This document shows, one piece after another, positions 57,070 through 64,000 of a DNA stretch of 64,000 nucleotides (positions are counted from its first letter, which is position 1; each line of letters begins with the position of its first letter). A program made the position numbers and the translations under genes. Source of the stretch: Gloeomargaritales cyanobacterium VI4D9. GTDB lineage: Bacteria > Cyanobacteriota > Cyanobacteriia > Gloeomargaritales > Gloeomargaritaceae. The DNA lies in the NCBI GenBank assembly GCA_927797885.1, contig OV696605.1:1029157-1093156 (forward strand), in the 5' to 3' direction. The notes beneath the pieces are model-generated. The model was given only the letters and a program-made list of their open reading frames with translations. It searched no databases and was not told the DNA's origin.

Positions 57070-57900
57070 CCCTACCGCCAAGGGCATGGCTCCCCCGCTG
57101 GCTGACCCTTCGTAGTTGTGCCACAGGAAGCGAACCAACCGCCACGCCAGGGGAAAACTGACCAAAAATAGCAAAGCCGTTAGGGGTAATAGGCCCGTTC
57201 CTACTCCGATGAGCGTGACCCCATAGGCGGGCAAAACCACCCAGGGATAAACGCGACTGGCTCGCTGGCCACCCCATCGCACCACAGGGGAGCGTTTACC
57301 CGCCCGGGCATCATCCTCCACCTGGGGAAAATGGTGGGCAAAAATAATCCCCGTCACTAAGCACCCCACCACCAACGAAGCGCAAAATGCCGTTGGGCTA
57401 AACCGTCCCAATTGGGCATAGCTGGCCGCCAGGGTCGCTAGGGGACCAAAGGCTACAAACGTCATCGGTTCCCCCCAGCCCCGATAACTCAAGCGAAAGG
57501 GCGGCCCCTGGTAACAATATCCCAACCCTATCCCCAACCCAGAAATCGCCAAAATCCAGTTATCCGCCAAGGTTGTATTAACAATATAAATACAAATGAC
57601 CCCCAAGGCCAAGCAAGACCAAGCAATTATTTGTAGTAACATGGGTTGCCCAGTTAGATTTACCAGGGAGGAGGGTTTGTTCACATCCACCCCGGTGGCC
57701 GCATCATAGACATCATTGGTGATATTCAACCAAGCCTGCAATAGAACCACCCCGGCTAGAACCCAAAAGAAGATGCTTGTTCTCACCAATTCTGGGGCTT
57801 CAGCGTAACTAGCGGCTGTCCCCACAAGGACGGGAATGACGGCGGCGGTGTAAATCAGTGGATTTAGGGCTTGGAACCACAGGTGGGAACGAGCGGTCAT
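57004..57900 (-). CDS. menA: 1,4-dihydroxy-2-naphthoate phytyltransferase (MenA)
   Basis: 298 residues from ATG 57900, with about eight helices of the UbiA family. Motif NDVYDAATGVD is the prenyl-diphosphate Asp-rich site, and DDARAGKRS is the second. In cyanobacteria MenA makes phylloquinone for photosystem I. A longer in-frame opening reaches 57981 without family support. Confidence 0.88.
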   Translation of the reverse strand: MTARSHLWFQALNPLIYTAAVIPVLVGTAASYAEAPELVRTSIFFWVLAGVVLLQAWLNITNDVYDAATGVDVNKPSSLVNLTGQPMLLQIIAWSCLALGVICIYIVNTTLADNWILAISGLGIGLGYCYQGPPFRLSYRGWGEPMTFVAFGPLATLAASYAQLGRFSPTAFCASLVVGCLVTGIIFAHHFPQVEDDARAGKRSPVVRWGGQRASRVYPWVVLPAYGVTLIGVGTGLLPLTALLFLVSFPLAWRLVRFLWHNYEGSASGGAMPLAVGLHAFGGGLLAVGLWSSQANLF

Positions 57901-58059
57901 CGGCAGGGCATGGGTGAGCGCATTGTGTAGTGGATAAAGCGGACAAAATTTATTGTAAATCCAGGTGACTAACCCCTTCAAACCCCAGCCGGTTTCCCTG
58001 ATAATTTCCTGACTAGATAGGCTTGATTAGGTTGAGAGAGCTTTTTTAGTTATGGGCAC

Positions 58060-58420
58060 TTCTAAAAATAGGTCGCAGAGGCGTAGCCCCCGTCAAAGAA
58101 GCACCTGCGGTGTAGGTTCTCGATAGCCTGCGTGGCGTAGCCATTGATATGGGCATTCTAGCGAAATAATCTTCCAGTGGTGGCAGTAAATATAAAGGGC
58201 ACCTCTATAAATTGTAAATTGGCGGTCGTAGGGGGGCACCCCCCGCCCTTGGTTCTGGGTAATATGGGCATTCCAAGGATGAGATTTTTCATCAGTTCAA
58301 ATAAATAGAGATGCCCTTATCGTAATCCTAACCAAGTTGAGAACAGTCGAATGAGTTATAGTCACCCCTAAAAATAAGCTACAGGGGCACCGCCCCCGTA
58401 CTGGGTTTTTTAGAATCTCA
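58060..58420. repeat. Cluster of R2 and R3 fragments upstream of smpB
   Basis: Holds an R2-like core (58070-58110), an R3-like unit bounded by AGGGCACCTCTATAAATT (58193) and AATAAATAGAGATGCCC (to about 58318) that contains another R2 core, and a third R2 core near 58376-58400. No gene is visible between 57901 and 58506. Confidence 0.6.
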
Positions 58421-58506
58421 GTTCCCTAATCAATTAAATGGGCTTGGTGTAGGCTCCAATCCACTTGTGCTATATTAAGAATCTATGTATTTTTTTCAGT
58501 CAGCCA

Positions 58507-58956
58507 GTGAAATCCGTCAGCGAAAATCGGGAAGCCCGTCATCTGTATGAGATTCTGGAAACCTTTGAATGTGGGATTGAACTGAAGGGGACAGAAGTAA
58601 AATCGGTGCGGGCGGGAAAAGTCAATTTACGGGATGGGTTTGCCCGCTTCAAAAACGGGGAACTGTATTTGCTGAATGTGCATATCTCCCCCCACGAAAC
58701 CGCCAGCAATTATTTTAATCACGACCCCCGGCGTACCCGCAAATTGCTCATGCATCGGGCGGAATTGCGGAAACTCATCGGGAAAGTGGAGCAAAAAGGT
58801 CTGTCCCTGGTGCCCCTGAAAATGTACTTCAAGGGGGACTGGGTGAAGGTATTGCTGGGGCTAGGACGGGGGAAAAAGCTCCACGATAAACGCCAAACCC
58901 TCAAGGAACGGCAGGAAAAACGGGAAATGGAACGGGCGGTGAAGCAGAGGGACTAG
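58507..58956 (+). CDS. smpB: SsrA-binding protein SmpB
   Basis: 149 residues from GTG 58507 (a TTG at 58465 also opens the frame). [12 protein letters not shown], then [22 protein letters not shown] and KRQTLKERQ at the C-terminus, are diagnostic. It binds tmRNA for trans-translation. No tmRNA gene was recognised nearby. Confidence 0.93.
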   Translation: MKSVSENREARHLYEILETFECGIELKGTEVKSVRAGKVNLRDGFARFKNGELYLLNVHISPHETASNYFNHDPRRTRKLLMHRAELRKLIGKVEQKGLSLVPLKMYFKGDWVKVLLGLGRGKKLHDKRQTLKERQEKREMERAVKQRD

Positions 58957-58982
58957 GATTTTTGGGGCAGATCGGGAAAATG

Positions 58983-58996
58983 GTTATTTACGATAC
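58983..58996 (+). promoter_or_regulatory. Possible NtcA-type site upstream of amt
   Basis: GTTATTTACGATAC fits the GTN10AC NtcA pattern (one base off GTAN8TAC). A TAATAG -10-like hexamer lies 25 bases downstream (59022). Nitrogen control of amt by NtcA is known in other cyanobacteria; binding here is inference. Confidence 0.3.
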
Positions 58997-59159
58997 AAAT
59001 TGCACTTAAGGTTCTATCCCCTAATAGAAGGATGACGTGATGACGCAAGCCGGTGTTCCGGTGAGGAGTTTGGTCAATTCTTGAGATATTTGGCTCAAGA
59101 CTTGATGAAATGAACATCGCTGGAGGAGCCGGAATAATTTTTTTGGAGGAGTGTCACCG

Positions 59160-60713
59160 ATGCCTGTTGTGTCTAGGAAACCCCGTCGTCGCTTTCGTCT
59201 CAGCCCACGGAAGTTGCGTTTTACCGAATTTAAGATTCCCCACGCTTGGCTGGCACTGTTGGGGTATTTGTACGTGCCGTTGATGATTTTGGGAATTGTC
59301 GCCTGGGGCACGATGGTGGGGGCGCAAACCCCTACCCCCAGCCCGATGCCTAGCCCAGAAATTGATGTCACGGTCATCAAGGAAAGTATTACCACGGTGA
59401 CGGAGCAAGCCGCTGGGGTAAAGGTGGCGGTGGATACGGTCTGGGTGCTGGTGGCCGCCTTCCTGGTGATTTTTATGAATGCCGGGTTTGCGATGGTGGA
59501 GGCGGGGTTCTGTCGGCAGAAAAATGCGGTGAATATCCTGTCGAAAAACCTGATTGTGTTTGCCATCAGTACCATTTCCTTTTGGATTTTTGGCTTCGCG
59601 CTCATGTTTGGGAATGGCAATAGCTTCATGGGGATGGAGGGGTTCTTCCTGGCGGGGGCGGATAATAGTCCGGCGACCGGGGATGCCTACAAAGGGGTAT
59701 TTAGTTCCCTGAATTGGACGGGGGTGCCCCTGTCGGTGAAGTTTTTGTTCCAGGTGGCGTTTGCGGGGACGGCGGCGACGATTGTCTCCGGGGCAGTGGC
59801 GGAACGGATTAAGTTTATTGACTTTTTGTTTTTCAGTTTCCTGTTGGTGGGTTTTGTGTACTCCATCGGAGGGCACTGGGTCTGGGGCGGTGGGTTCCTG
59901 GCCGGTTTGGGATTTTGGGATTTTGCCGGGTCAACGGTGGTGCATTCCGTGGGGGGCTGGGCGGCTCTGATGGGGGCGGCGTTCCTGGGACCCCGGATTG
60001 GCAAGTACACCGAGAGTGGCATCAATGCGATTCCAGGGCACAATCTGGGGTTTGCCACCCTGGGCTGTTTGATCCTGTGGCTGGGGTGGTTTGGGTTTAA
60101 CCCTGGTTCGACGATGGCCGCTGACCCGGGGGCGATTGGGCATATTGCCTTGACCACCAACCTGGCGGCTTCGGCGGGGGCGATTGCCGCGACGGTGACC
60201 GCTTGGAGTTTGTTTGGTAAGCCGGATTTGTCCATGATTATCAATGGGATTCTGGCGGGGCTGGTGGGGATCACGGCGGGCTGTGCCTTTGTCAACCAGG
60301 TTTCTGCCGTCATCATCGGTCTGATTGCTGGGGTGATCGTGGTGTTTTCCGTTTCCTTCTTTGACAAGATCAAAATTGATGACCCGGTGGGGGCGGTCTC
60401 CGTACACCTGGTTTGTGGGATTTGGGGCACCTTGGCGGTGGGGCTGTTTGCGGATGGCCCCAAAGAGGGCGGTCTCTACACGGCTGGTCCTGAGGCTGGT
60501 CTGCTCCTCGGTGGGGGGATTGGGCAACTCTGGGCGCAATTTCTGGGGGTGATTATCGTTGGTGGCTGGGTGGTGGTGGCCAGCACCGTGGTCTGGCTGA
60601 TCCTCAAAGCGGTGTTTGGTCTGCGGGTCGCCCCGGAGGAGGAACTCAAGGGCTTGGATATTGGGGAACACGCCATGGAAGCCTACGCTGGCTTTGTGAA
60701 AGAGGAAATGTAA
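59160..60713 (+). CDS. amt: Ammonium transporter (Amt family)
   Basis: 517 residues from ATG 59160, which sits 9 bases after GGAGGA; a GTG at 59151 is too close to that site. It has an N-terminal extension of about 90 residues with a hydrophobic segment, then the Amt core: [33 protein letters not shown]-type motif ([15 protein letters not shown]) and the second pore-histidine region [10 protein letters not shown]. It takes up ammonium across the plasma membrane. Confidence 0.94.
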   Translation: MPVVSRKPRRRFRLSPRKLRFTEFKIPHAWLALLGYLYVPLMILGIVAWGTMVGAQTPTPSPMPSPEIDVTVIKESITTVTEQAAGVKVAVDTVWVLVAAFLVIFMNAGFAMVEAGFCRQKNAVNILSKNLIVFAISTISFWIFGFALMFGNGNSFMGMEGFFLAGADNSPATGDAYKGVFSSLNWTGVPLSVKFLFQVAFAGTAATIVSGAVAERIKFIDFLFFSFLLVGFVYSIGGHWVWGGGFLAGLGFWDFAGSTVVHSVGGWAALMGAAFLGPRIGKYTESGINAIPGHNLGFATLGCLILWLGWFGFNPGSTMAADPGAIGHIALTTNLAASAGAIAATVTAWSLFGKPDLSMIINGILAGLVGITAGCAFVNQVSAVIIGLIAGVIVVFSVSFFDKIKIDDPVGAVSVHLVCGIWGTLAVGLFADGPKEGGLYTAGPEAGLLLGGGIGQLWAQFLGVIIVGGWVVVASTVVWLILKAVFGLRVAPEEELKGLDIGEHAMEAYAGFVKEEM

Positions 60714-60732
60714 AAGCTAAATGTGTGGTCAT

Positions 60733-60765
60733 GGGGGGTGTCCCTGCGGGGATACCTCCTTTTTT
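60733..60765 (+). terminator. Rho-independent terminator after amt
   Basis: An 11-bp stem (GGGGGTGTCCC with GGGGATACCTCC, two G-T pairs), a TGC loop and a run of six T. Confidence 0.85.
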
Positions 60766-60843
60766 ATGCCGTTTTAGGGTAGCAGGCTGGGGAAATGTTA
60801 AGGATTTTAGGGCGGTAAACCCCACATTCCTGGTAGTTACCCC

Positions 60844-60849
60844 TATAAT
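60844..60849 (+). promoter_or_regulatory. Putative psbD -10 element
   Basis: TATAAT, 136 bases before the psbD ATG, so transcripts would carry a long leader, consistent with post-transcriptional control seen for psbD elsewhere. GGAG precedes the ATG at a normal distance. No clear -35. Confidence 0.4.
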
Positions 60850-60984
60850 TAAGACAAACCGTAAAGAAACGTGAATTTTCCTTATAGGTGCGCTGACTCT
60901 GGTGCAGAGGTACAGTGGTAGCTGTGGGATGCTTTTCGGAACGGTTTTGTCCTACATTTTTTAATCTCTGTTTGGAGAACAACG

Positions 60985-62040
60985 ATGACCATTGCAATTG
61001 GACGCACCCAGGAGCGGGGATGGTTTGATGTCCTCGATGACTGGCTGAAACGGGATCGTTTCGTGTTCGTGGGCTGGTCGGGGCTGTTGCTGTTCCCCTG
61101 CGCCTATTTGGCCTTGGGGGGCTGGCTGACGGGCACGACCTTTGTGACTTCCTGGTACACCCACGGTTTGGCTTCTTCGTATCTGGAGGGCTGTAATTTC
61201 CTGACGGTGGCGGTTTCGACCCCGGCGGATGCCTTTGGCCATTCCCTGCTGTTTTTGTGGGGACCGGAAGCCAATTGGGATTTCACGCGCTGGTGCCAAA
61301 TTGGCGGTCTGTGGACGTTTGTGGCGTTGCATGGTGCCTTTGGCCTGATTGGCTTTTGCCTGCGCCAATTGGAAATTGCCCGGTTGGTGGGGGTGCGCCC
61401 CTATAATGCGATTGCGTTCACCGGCCCGATTGCGGTGTTCGTGTCCGTATTTTTGCTGTACCCCTTGGGGCAATCCAGTTGGTTTTTTGCGCCAAGTTTT
61501 GGGGTGGCGGGGATTTTCCGTTTTATTCTGTTTTTCCAAGGCTTCCACAACTGGACCTTGAACCCCTTCCACATGATGGGCGTGGCGGGTATCCTGGGTG
61601 GGGCATTGCTGTGCGCCATTCACGGGGCGACGGTGGAAAACACCCTGTACCAGGATACAGATACGCCGAATACATTCCGGGGGTTCCAGCCCACCCAATC
61701 CGAGGAAACCTATTCGATGGTGACGGCCAACCGGTTCTGGAGCCAAATTTTTGGGATTGCCTTTAGTAACAAGCGCTGGTTGCACTTCTTTATGTTGTTT
61801 GTGCCGGTGACGGGGCTGTGGATGTCCTCCATCGGTGTGGTGGGTCTGGCGTTGAACCTGCGGGCCTATGACTTTGTGTCCCAGGAACTGCGGGCGGCGG
61901 AGGATCCGGAGTTTGAAACCTTCTATACCAAGAACATTCTGCTGAACGAAGGCATCCGGGCTTGGATGGCGACGATGGATCAACCCCACGAAAACTTTGT
62001 CTTCCCCGAGGAGGTTTTGCCCCGTGGAAACGCTCTATAA
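60985..62040 (+). CDS. psbD: Photosystem II reaction centre protein D2
   Basis: 351 residues, D2 throughout: [19 protein letters not shown], the redox tyrosine/chlorophyll helix [11 protein letters not shown], and [19 protein letters not shown]. It holds pheophytin and quinone QA with D1. It overlaps psbC by 17 bases, the usual cyanobacterial and plastid arrangement. Confidence 0.98.
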   Translation: MTIAIGRTQERGWFDVLDDWLKRDRFVFVGWSGLLLFPCAYLALGGWLTGTTFVTSWYTHGLASSYLEGCNFLTVAVSTPADAFGHSLLFLWGPEANWDFTRWCQIGGLWTFVALHGAFGLIGFCLRQLEIARLVGVRPYNAIAFTGPIAVFVSVFLLYPLGQSSWFFAPSFGVAGIFRFILFFQGFHNWTLNPFHMMGVAGILGGALLCAIHGATVENTLYQDTDTPNTFRGFQPTQSEETYSMVTANRFWSQIFGIAFSNKRWLHFFMLFVPVTGLWMSSIGVVGLALNLRAYDFVSQELRAAEDPEFETFYTKNILLNEGIRAWMATMDQPHENFVFPEEVLPRGNAL

Positions 62041-63409
62041 CCCTGGTTTAGTCGTTGGCGGTCGGGATCAGGATTCCACCGGTTATGCCTGGTGGTCTGG
62101 CAATGCCCGCCTGATTGAGTTGTCCGGTAAGTTGTTGGGGGCGCACGTGGCCCATGCGGGGCTGATCGTGTTTTGGACGGGGGCGATGACCCTGTTCGAG
62201 GTGGCGCATTTTAACCCCAACCAGCCCATGTATGAACAGGGGTTGATTCTCCTGCCCCACCTGGCGACCCTGGGGTACGGGGTTGGCCCGGGCGGGGAGG
62301 TGGTGGATATTAACCCCTATTTTGTGACCGGGGTACTGCACCTGATTTCTTCGGCGGTGTTGGGCTTTGGCGGGTTGTACCATGCCCTGATTGGCCCGGA
62401 TACCCTGGAGCAGTCCTTCCCGTTTTTCGGTTACGACTGGCGGGATAAGAACAAGATGACCACCATCCTGGGGATTCACCTGATCCTGTTGGGGTTGGGC
62501 GCGCTCCTGTTGGTGGTGAAGGCCATGTTCCTGGGCGGGGTGTACGACACTTGGGCGCCGGGGGGTGGCGATGTGCGGGTGATTACCAATCCCACCATTG
62601 ACCCCAGGGTGATCTTTGGTTATGTGCTGAATTCCCCCTTTGGCGGTGCCGGTTCTATCGCCGGGGTGGACAACATGGAGGATGTGATTGGCGGCCATAT
62701 CTGGGTCGGGTTTATCTGCATCTTCGGTGGCATTTGGCACATTCTCACCACCCCGTTTGGCTGGGCACGGCGCGCCCTGATTTGGTCCGGGGAAGCCTAT
62801 TTGTCCTACAGTTTGGGGGCGTTGTCCCTGATGGGCTTTATCGCTTCCTTTACGGTGTGGTACAACAACACGGTGTATCCCAGTGAGTTTTACGGGCCGA
62901 CCGGGCCGGAAGCCTCCCAAGCGCAGGCGTTGACCTTCCTGATCCGGGACCAAAAGCTGGGGGCCAACATCGGTTCTGCCCAAGGGCCGACGGGTCTGGG
63001 GAAATACCTGATGCGTTCGCCTTCCGGGGAAATCATCTTCGGTGGGGAAACCATGCGCTTTTGGGATTTCCGGGGGCCCTGGCTAGAACCCCTGCGGGGG
63101 CCGAATGGCTTGGATTTGAACAAGCTGAAAAATGACATCCAACCCTGGCAAGAACGGCGGGCGGCGGAATACATGACCCATGCCCCCCTGGGTTCGATCA
63201 ACTCCGTGGGCGGGGTGGCGACGGAAATCAACTCGGTGAACTATGTGTCTCCCCGGGCGTGGTTGGCCGCTTCCCACTTCATCCTGGGCTTCTTCCTGTT
63301 GATCGGGCACCTGTGGCACGCAGGTCGGGCTCGGGCGGCGGTGGCGGGCTTTGAAAAAGGCATTGACCGCAAGGCCGAGCCGGTGTTGTCCATGCCCAAT
63401 TTGGACTAG
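62024..63409 (+). CDS. psbC: Photosystem II CP43 chlorophyll protein
   Basis: 461 residues from GTG 62024, preceded by GAGGAGG inside psbD; this start gives the known METLYNP-type N-terminus. Six helices with chlorophyll-binding His residues and the large lumenal loop with [20 protein letters not shown], whose Glu and Arg contact the oxygen-evolving cluster. Confidence 0.98.
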   Translation: METLYNPGLVVGGRDQDSTGYAWWSGNARLIELSGKLLGAHVAHAGLIVFWTGAMTLFEVAHFNPNQPMYEQGLILLPHLATLGYGVGPGGEVVDINPYFVTGVLHLISSAVLGFGGLYHALIGPDTLEQSFPFFGYDWRDKNKMTTILGIHLILLGLGALLLVVKAMFLGGVYDTWAPGGGDVRVITNPTIDPRVIFGYVLNSPFGGAGSIAGVDNMEDVIGGHIWVGFICIFGGIWHILTTPFGWARRALIWSGEAYLSYSLGALSLMGFIASFTVWYNNTVYPSEFYGPTGPEASQAQALTFLIRDQKLGANIGSAQGPTGLGKYLMRSPSGEIIFGGETMRFWDFRGPWLEPLRGPNGLDLNKLKNDIQPWQERRAAEYMTHAPLGSINSVGGVATEINSVNYVSPRAWLAASHFILGFFLLIGHLWHAGRARAAVAGFEKGIDRKAEPVLSMPNLD

Positions 63410-63432
63410 GGATTGACTCCTAAACCGATGCT

Positions 63433-63460
63433 AAACCCCTGGGTGTGTGCCTGGGGGTTT
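63433..63460 (+). terminator. Stem-loop after psbC
   Basis: AAACCCC (63433) pairs with GGGGGTTT (63453), loop about 13 bases; a poor T tract (GGCTTCTTC) follows, so it may stabilise or terminate the psbDC transcript. Confidence 0.6.
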
Positions 63461-63561
63461 GGCTTCTTCAGAGGGTTGATGTTATAAAATAAAATTATTA
63501 AACTGCACTCATGGGAACTGCGTATCAGTTTTGAGGCTGATGTTTTGCGGGAGGTAGGGGA

Positions 63562-63876
63562 ATGTTTCTAAAAATGGCGTTGACCTTGGGTTTAATCCTC
63601 ACGATGGCCGCTCCGGTAATGGCTCAGGCCAGCAATCTACTCACCCCCCGGCGGCAGGATGCATACCAAGGCTCGACGGCGGAACCCAGCTCGGCGGCGA
63701 TTAATATGCTGGAATTTATCAACAATGCAGCATTCAAGGCCAATACCCGCAGTGCTTCTGAATTTTTGGAAGATAGCCAAGGGGGAATTTCCCGGGCGGC
63801 GGAAGCGTTTCGGGCGAAGCAGCGGCAGATGCTGAACACCCCAGCCACCACGGTAGAGGTCAAACCCGTTCCCTAA
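63562..63876 (+). CDS. Small secreted protein of unknown function
   Basis: 104 residues with a Sec signal peptide (cleavage expected after VMA-QA, about residue 22). The mature part is polar and helical with no family recognised (SSAAINMLEFINNAAFKAN). A GGAGG-like site precedes the ATG, and AT-rich promoter-like sequence (TTATAAAATAAAATTATT) lies about 75 bases upstream. Confidence 0.65.
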   Translation: MFLKMALTLGLILTMAAPVMAQASNLLTPRRQDAYQGSTAEPSSAAINMLEFINNAAFKANTRSASEFLEDSQGGISRAAEAFRAKQRQMLNTPATTVEVKPVP

Positions 63877-63882
63877 GCGCCC

Positions 63883-64000
63883 ATGCAACCCACCTATCGT
63901 CCTGAGGAAGTCCAGGGGATTTTACACTGGGCGATTGTCCGGCAGATGCAACAGGGGGAAGCAACGGATACCTTAACCCAGGCGCAGTTGCAAGAGATTG
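63883..64000 (+). CDS. Partial gene running off the window end
   Basis: ATG 63883, only 39 residues visible (YRPEEVQGILHWAIVRQ, TQAQLQEI). The start resembles cyanobacterial 2TM-domain proteins, but too little is present to name it. It starts 6 bases after the secreted-protein gene and is probably in its operon. Confidence 0.5.
   Translation, partial: MQPTYRPEEVQGILHWAIVRQMQQGEATDTLTQAQLQEI

Noticed and set aside
57982-58506. tmRNA gene next to smpB
   Set aside because: No tRNA-Ala-like acceptor or tag reading frame was found; the gap consists of R2/R3 fragments.
1-64000. CRISPR array
   Set aside because: No regularly spaced direct repeats with unique spacers were seen; the dispersed repeats are palindromic elements at irregular distances.

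Overview
The window is from a cyanobacterial chromosome. It carries psbD-psbC (photosystem II D2 and CP43), a cpcF-type phycobilin lyase subunit, the bicarbonate transporter bicA next to a cyanobacterial-type Mrp antiporter cluster, sasA and labA (circadian output), cruF and crtD (myxol-type carotenoids), menA and dpsA. The housekeeping genes are GC-rich and tightly packed. A unicellular, early-branching species such as Gloeomargarita or a close relative is plausible. That placement is inference from gene content; no rRNA or other decisive marker is present.

Layout. 1-5.8 kb: Mrp antiporter genes (minus strand) followed by bicA, which together suggest Na+-driven bicarbonate uptake. 6-13 kb: small repeats, a coiled-coil/PLD-like gene broken by a one-base frameshift, a lipoprotein, tRNA-Arg, a receiver-kinase fusion, cpcF and an Mrp/ApbC Fe-S ATPase. 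13-17 kb: an AT-rich radical SAM gene and a nest of insertion sequences (IS4-type inside IS630-type). 17-34 kb: a 1739-residue PAS/GAF/GGDEF/EAL protein, ileS, an HMA-like membrane protein resembling a P-type ATPase without its catalytic core, proS, a RibD-type reductase, an ATP-grasp protein, dpsA and a VIT-VWA protein.

34-41 kb is the most mosaic part. A broken IS607 carries a TnpB mini-element. After it comes a string of integron-type gene cassettes with recognisable attC sites but no integron integrase (a CALIN-like array), then nested IS5/IS1 remnants. The cassettes encode a truncated hypothetical protein, a truncated PIN toxin and a putative PD-(D/E)XK nuclease. A 179-bp structured cassette without an ORF occurs twice.

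41-64 kb is mostly core: cruF, a branched-chain amino acid permease, tRNA-Glu, sasA, metG, labA, lptC, pyrB, crtD, two tandem YtaF/MntP-like membrane proteins, tRNA-Leu, ybeY, menA, smpB, amt, psbD and psbC. One further solitary cassette, carrying a Phd-Doc-like toxin-antitoxin pair with its own attC, sits at 48.3-49.1 kb beside a non-IntI tyrosine recombinase.

Three families of short non-autonomous repeats are scattered through the gaps and are called R1, R2 and R3 here. R1 is a 175-bp MITE with 9-bp target duplications and ends matching the resident IS4-type element. R2 is a GC-rich palindromic element of about 100-140 bp with TATAGCAATCC ends. R3 is an element of about 120-150 bp with GGGCACCTC ends. 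They insert into each other and into IS elements, which gives a relative order of events.
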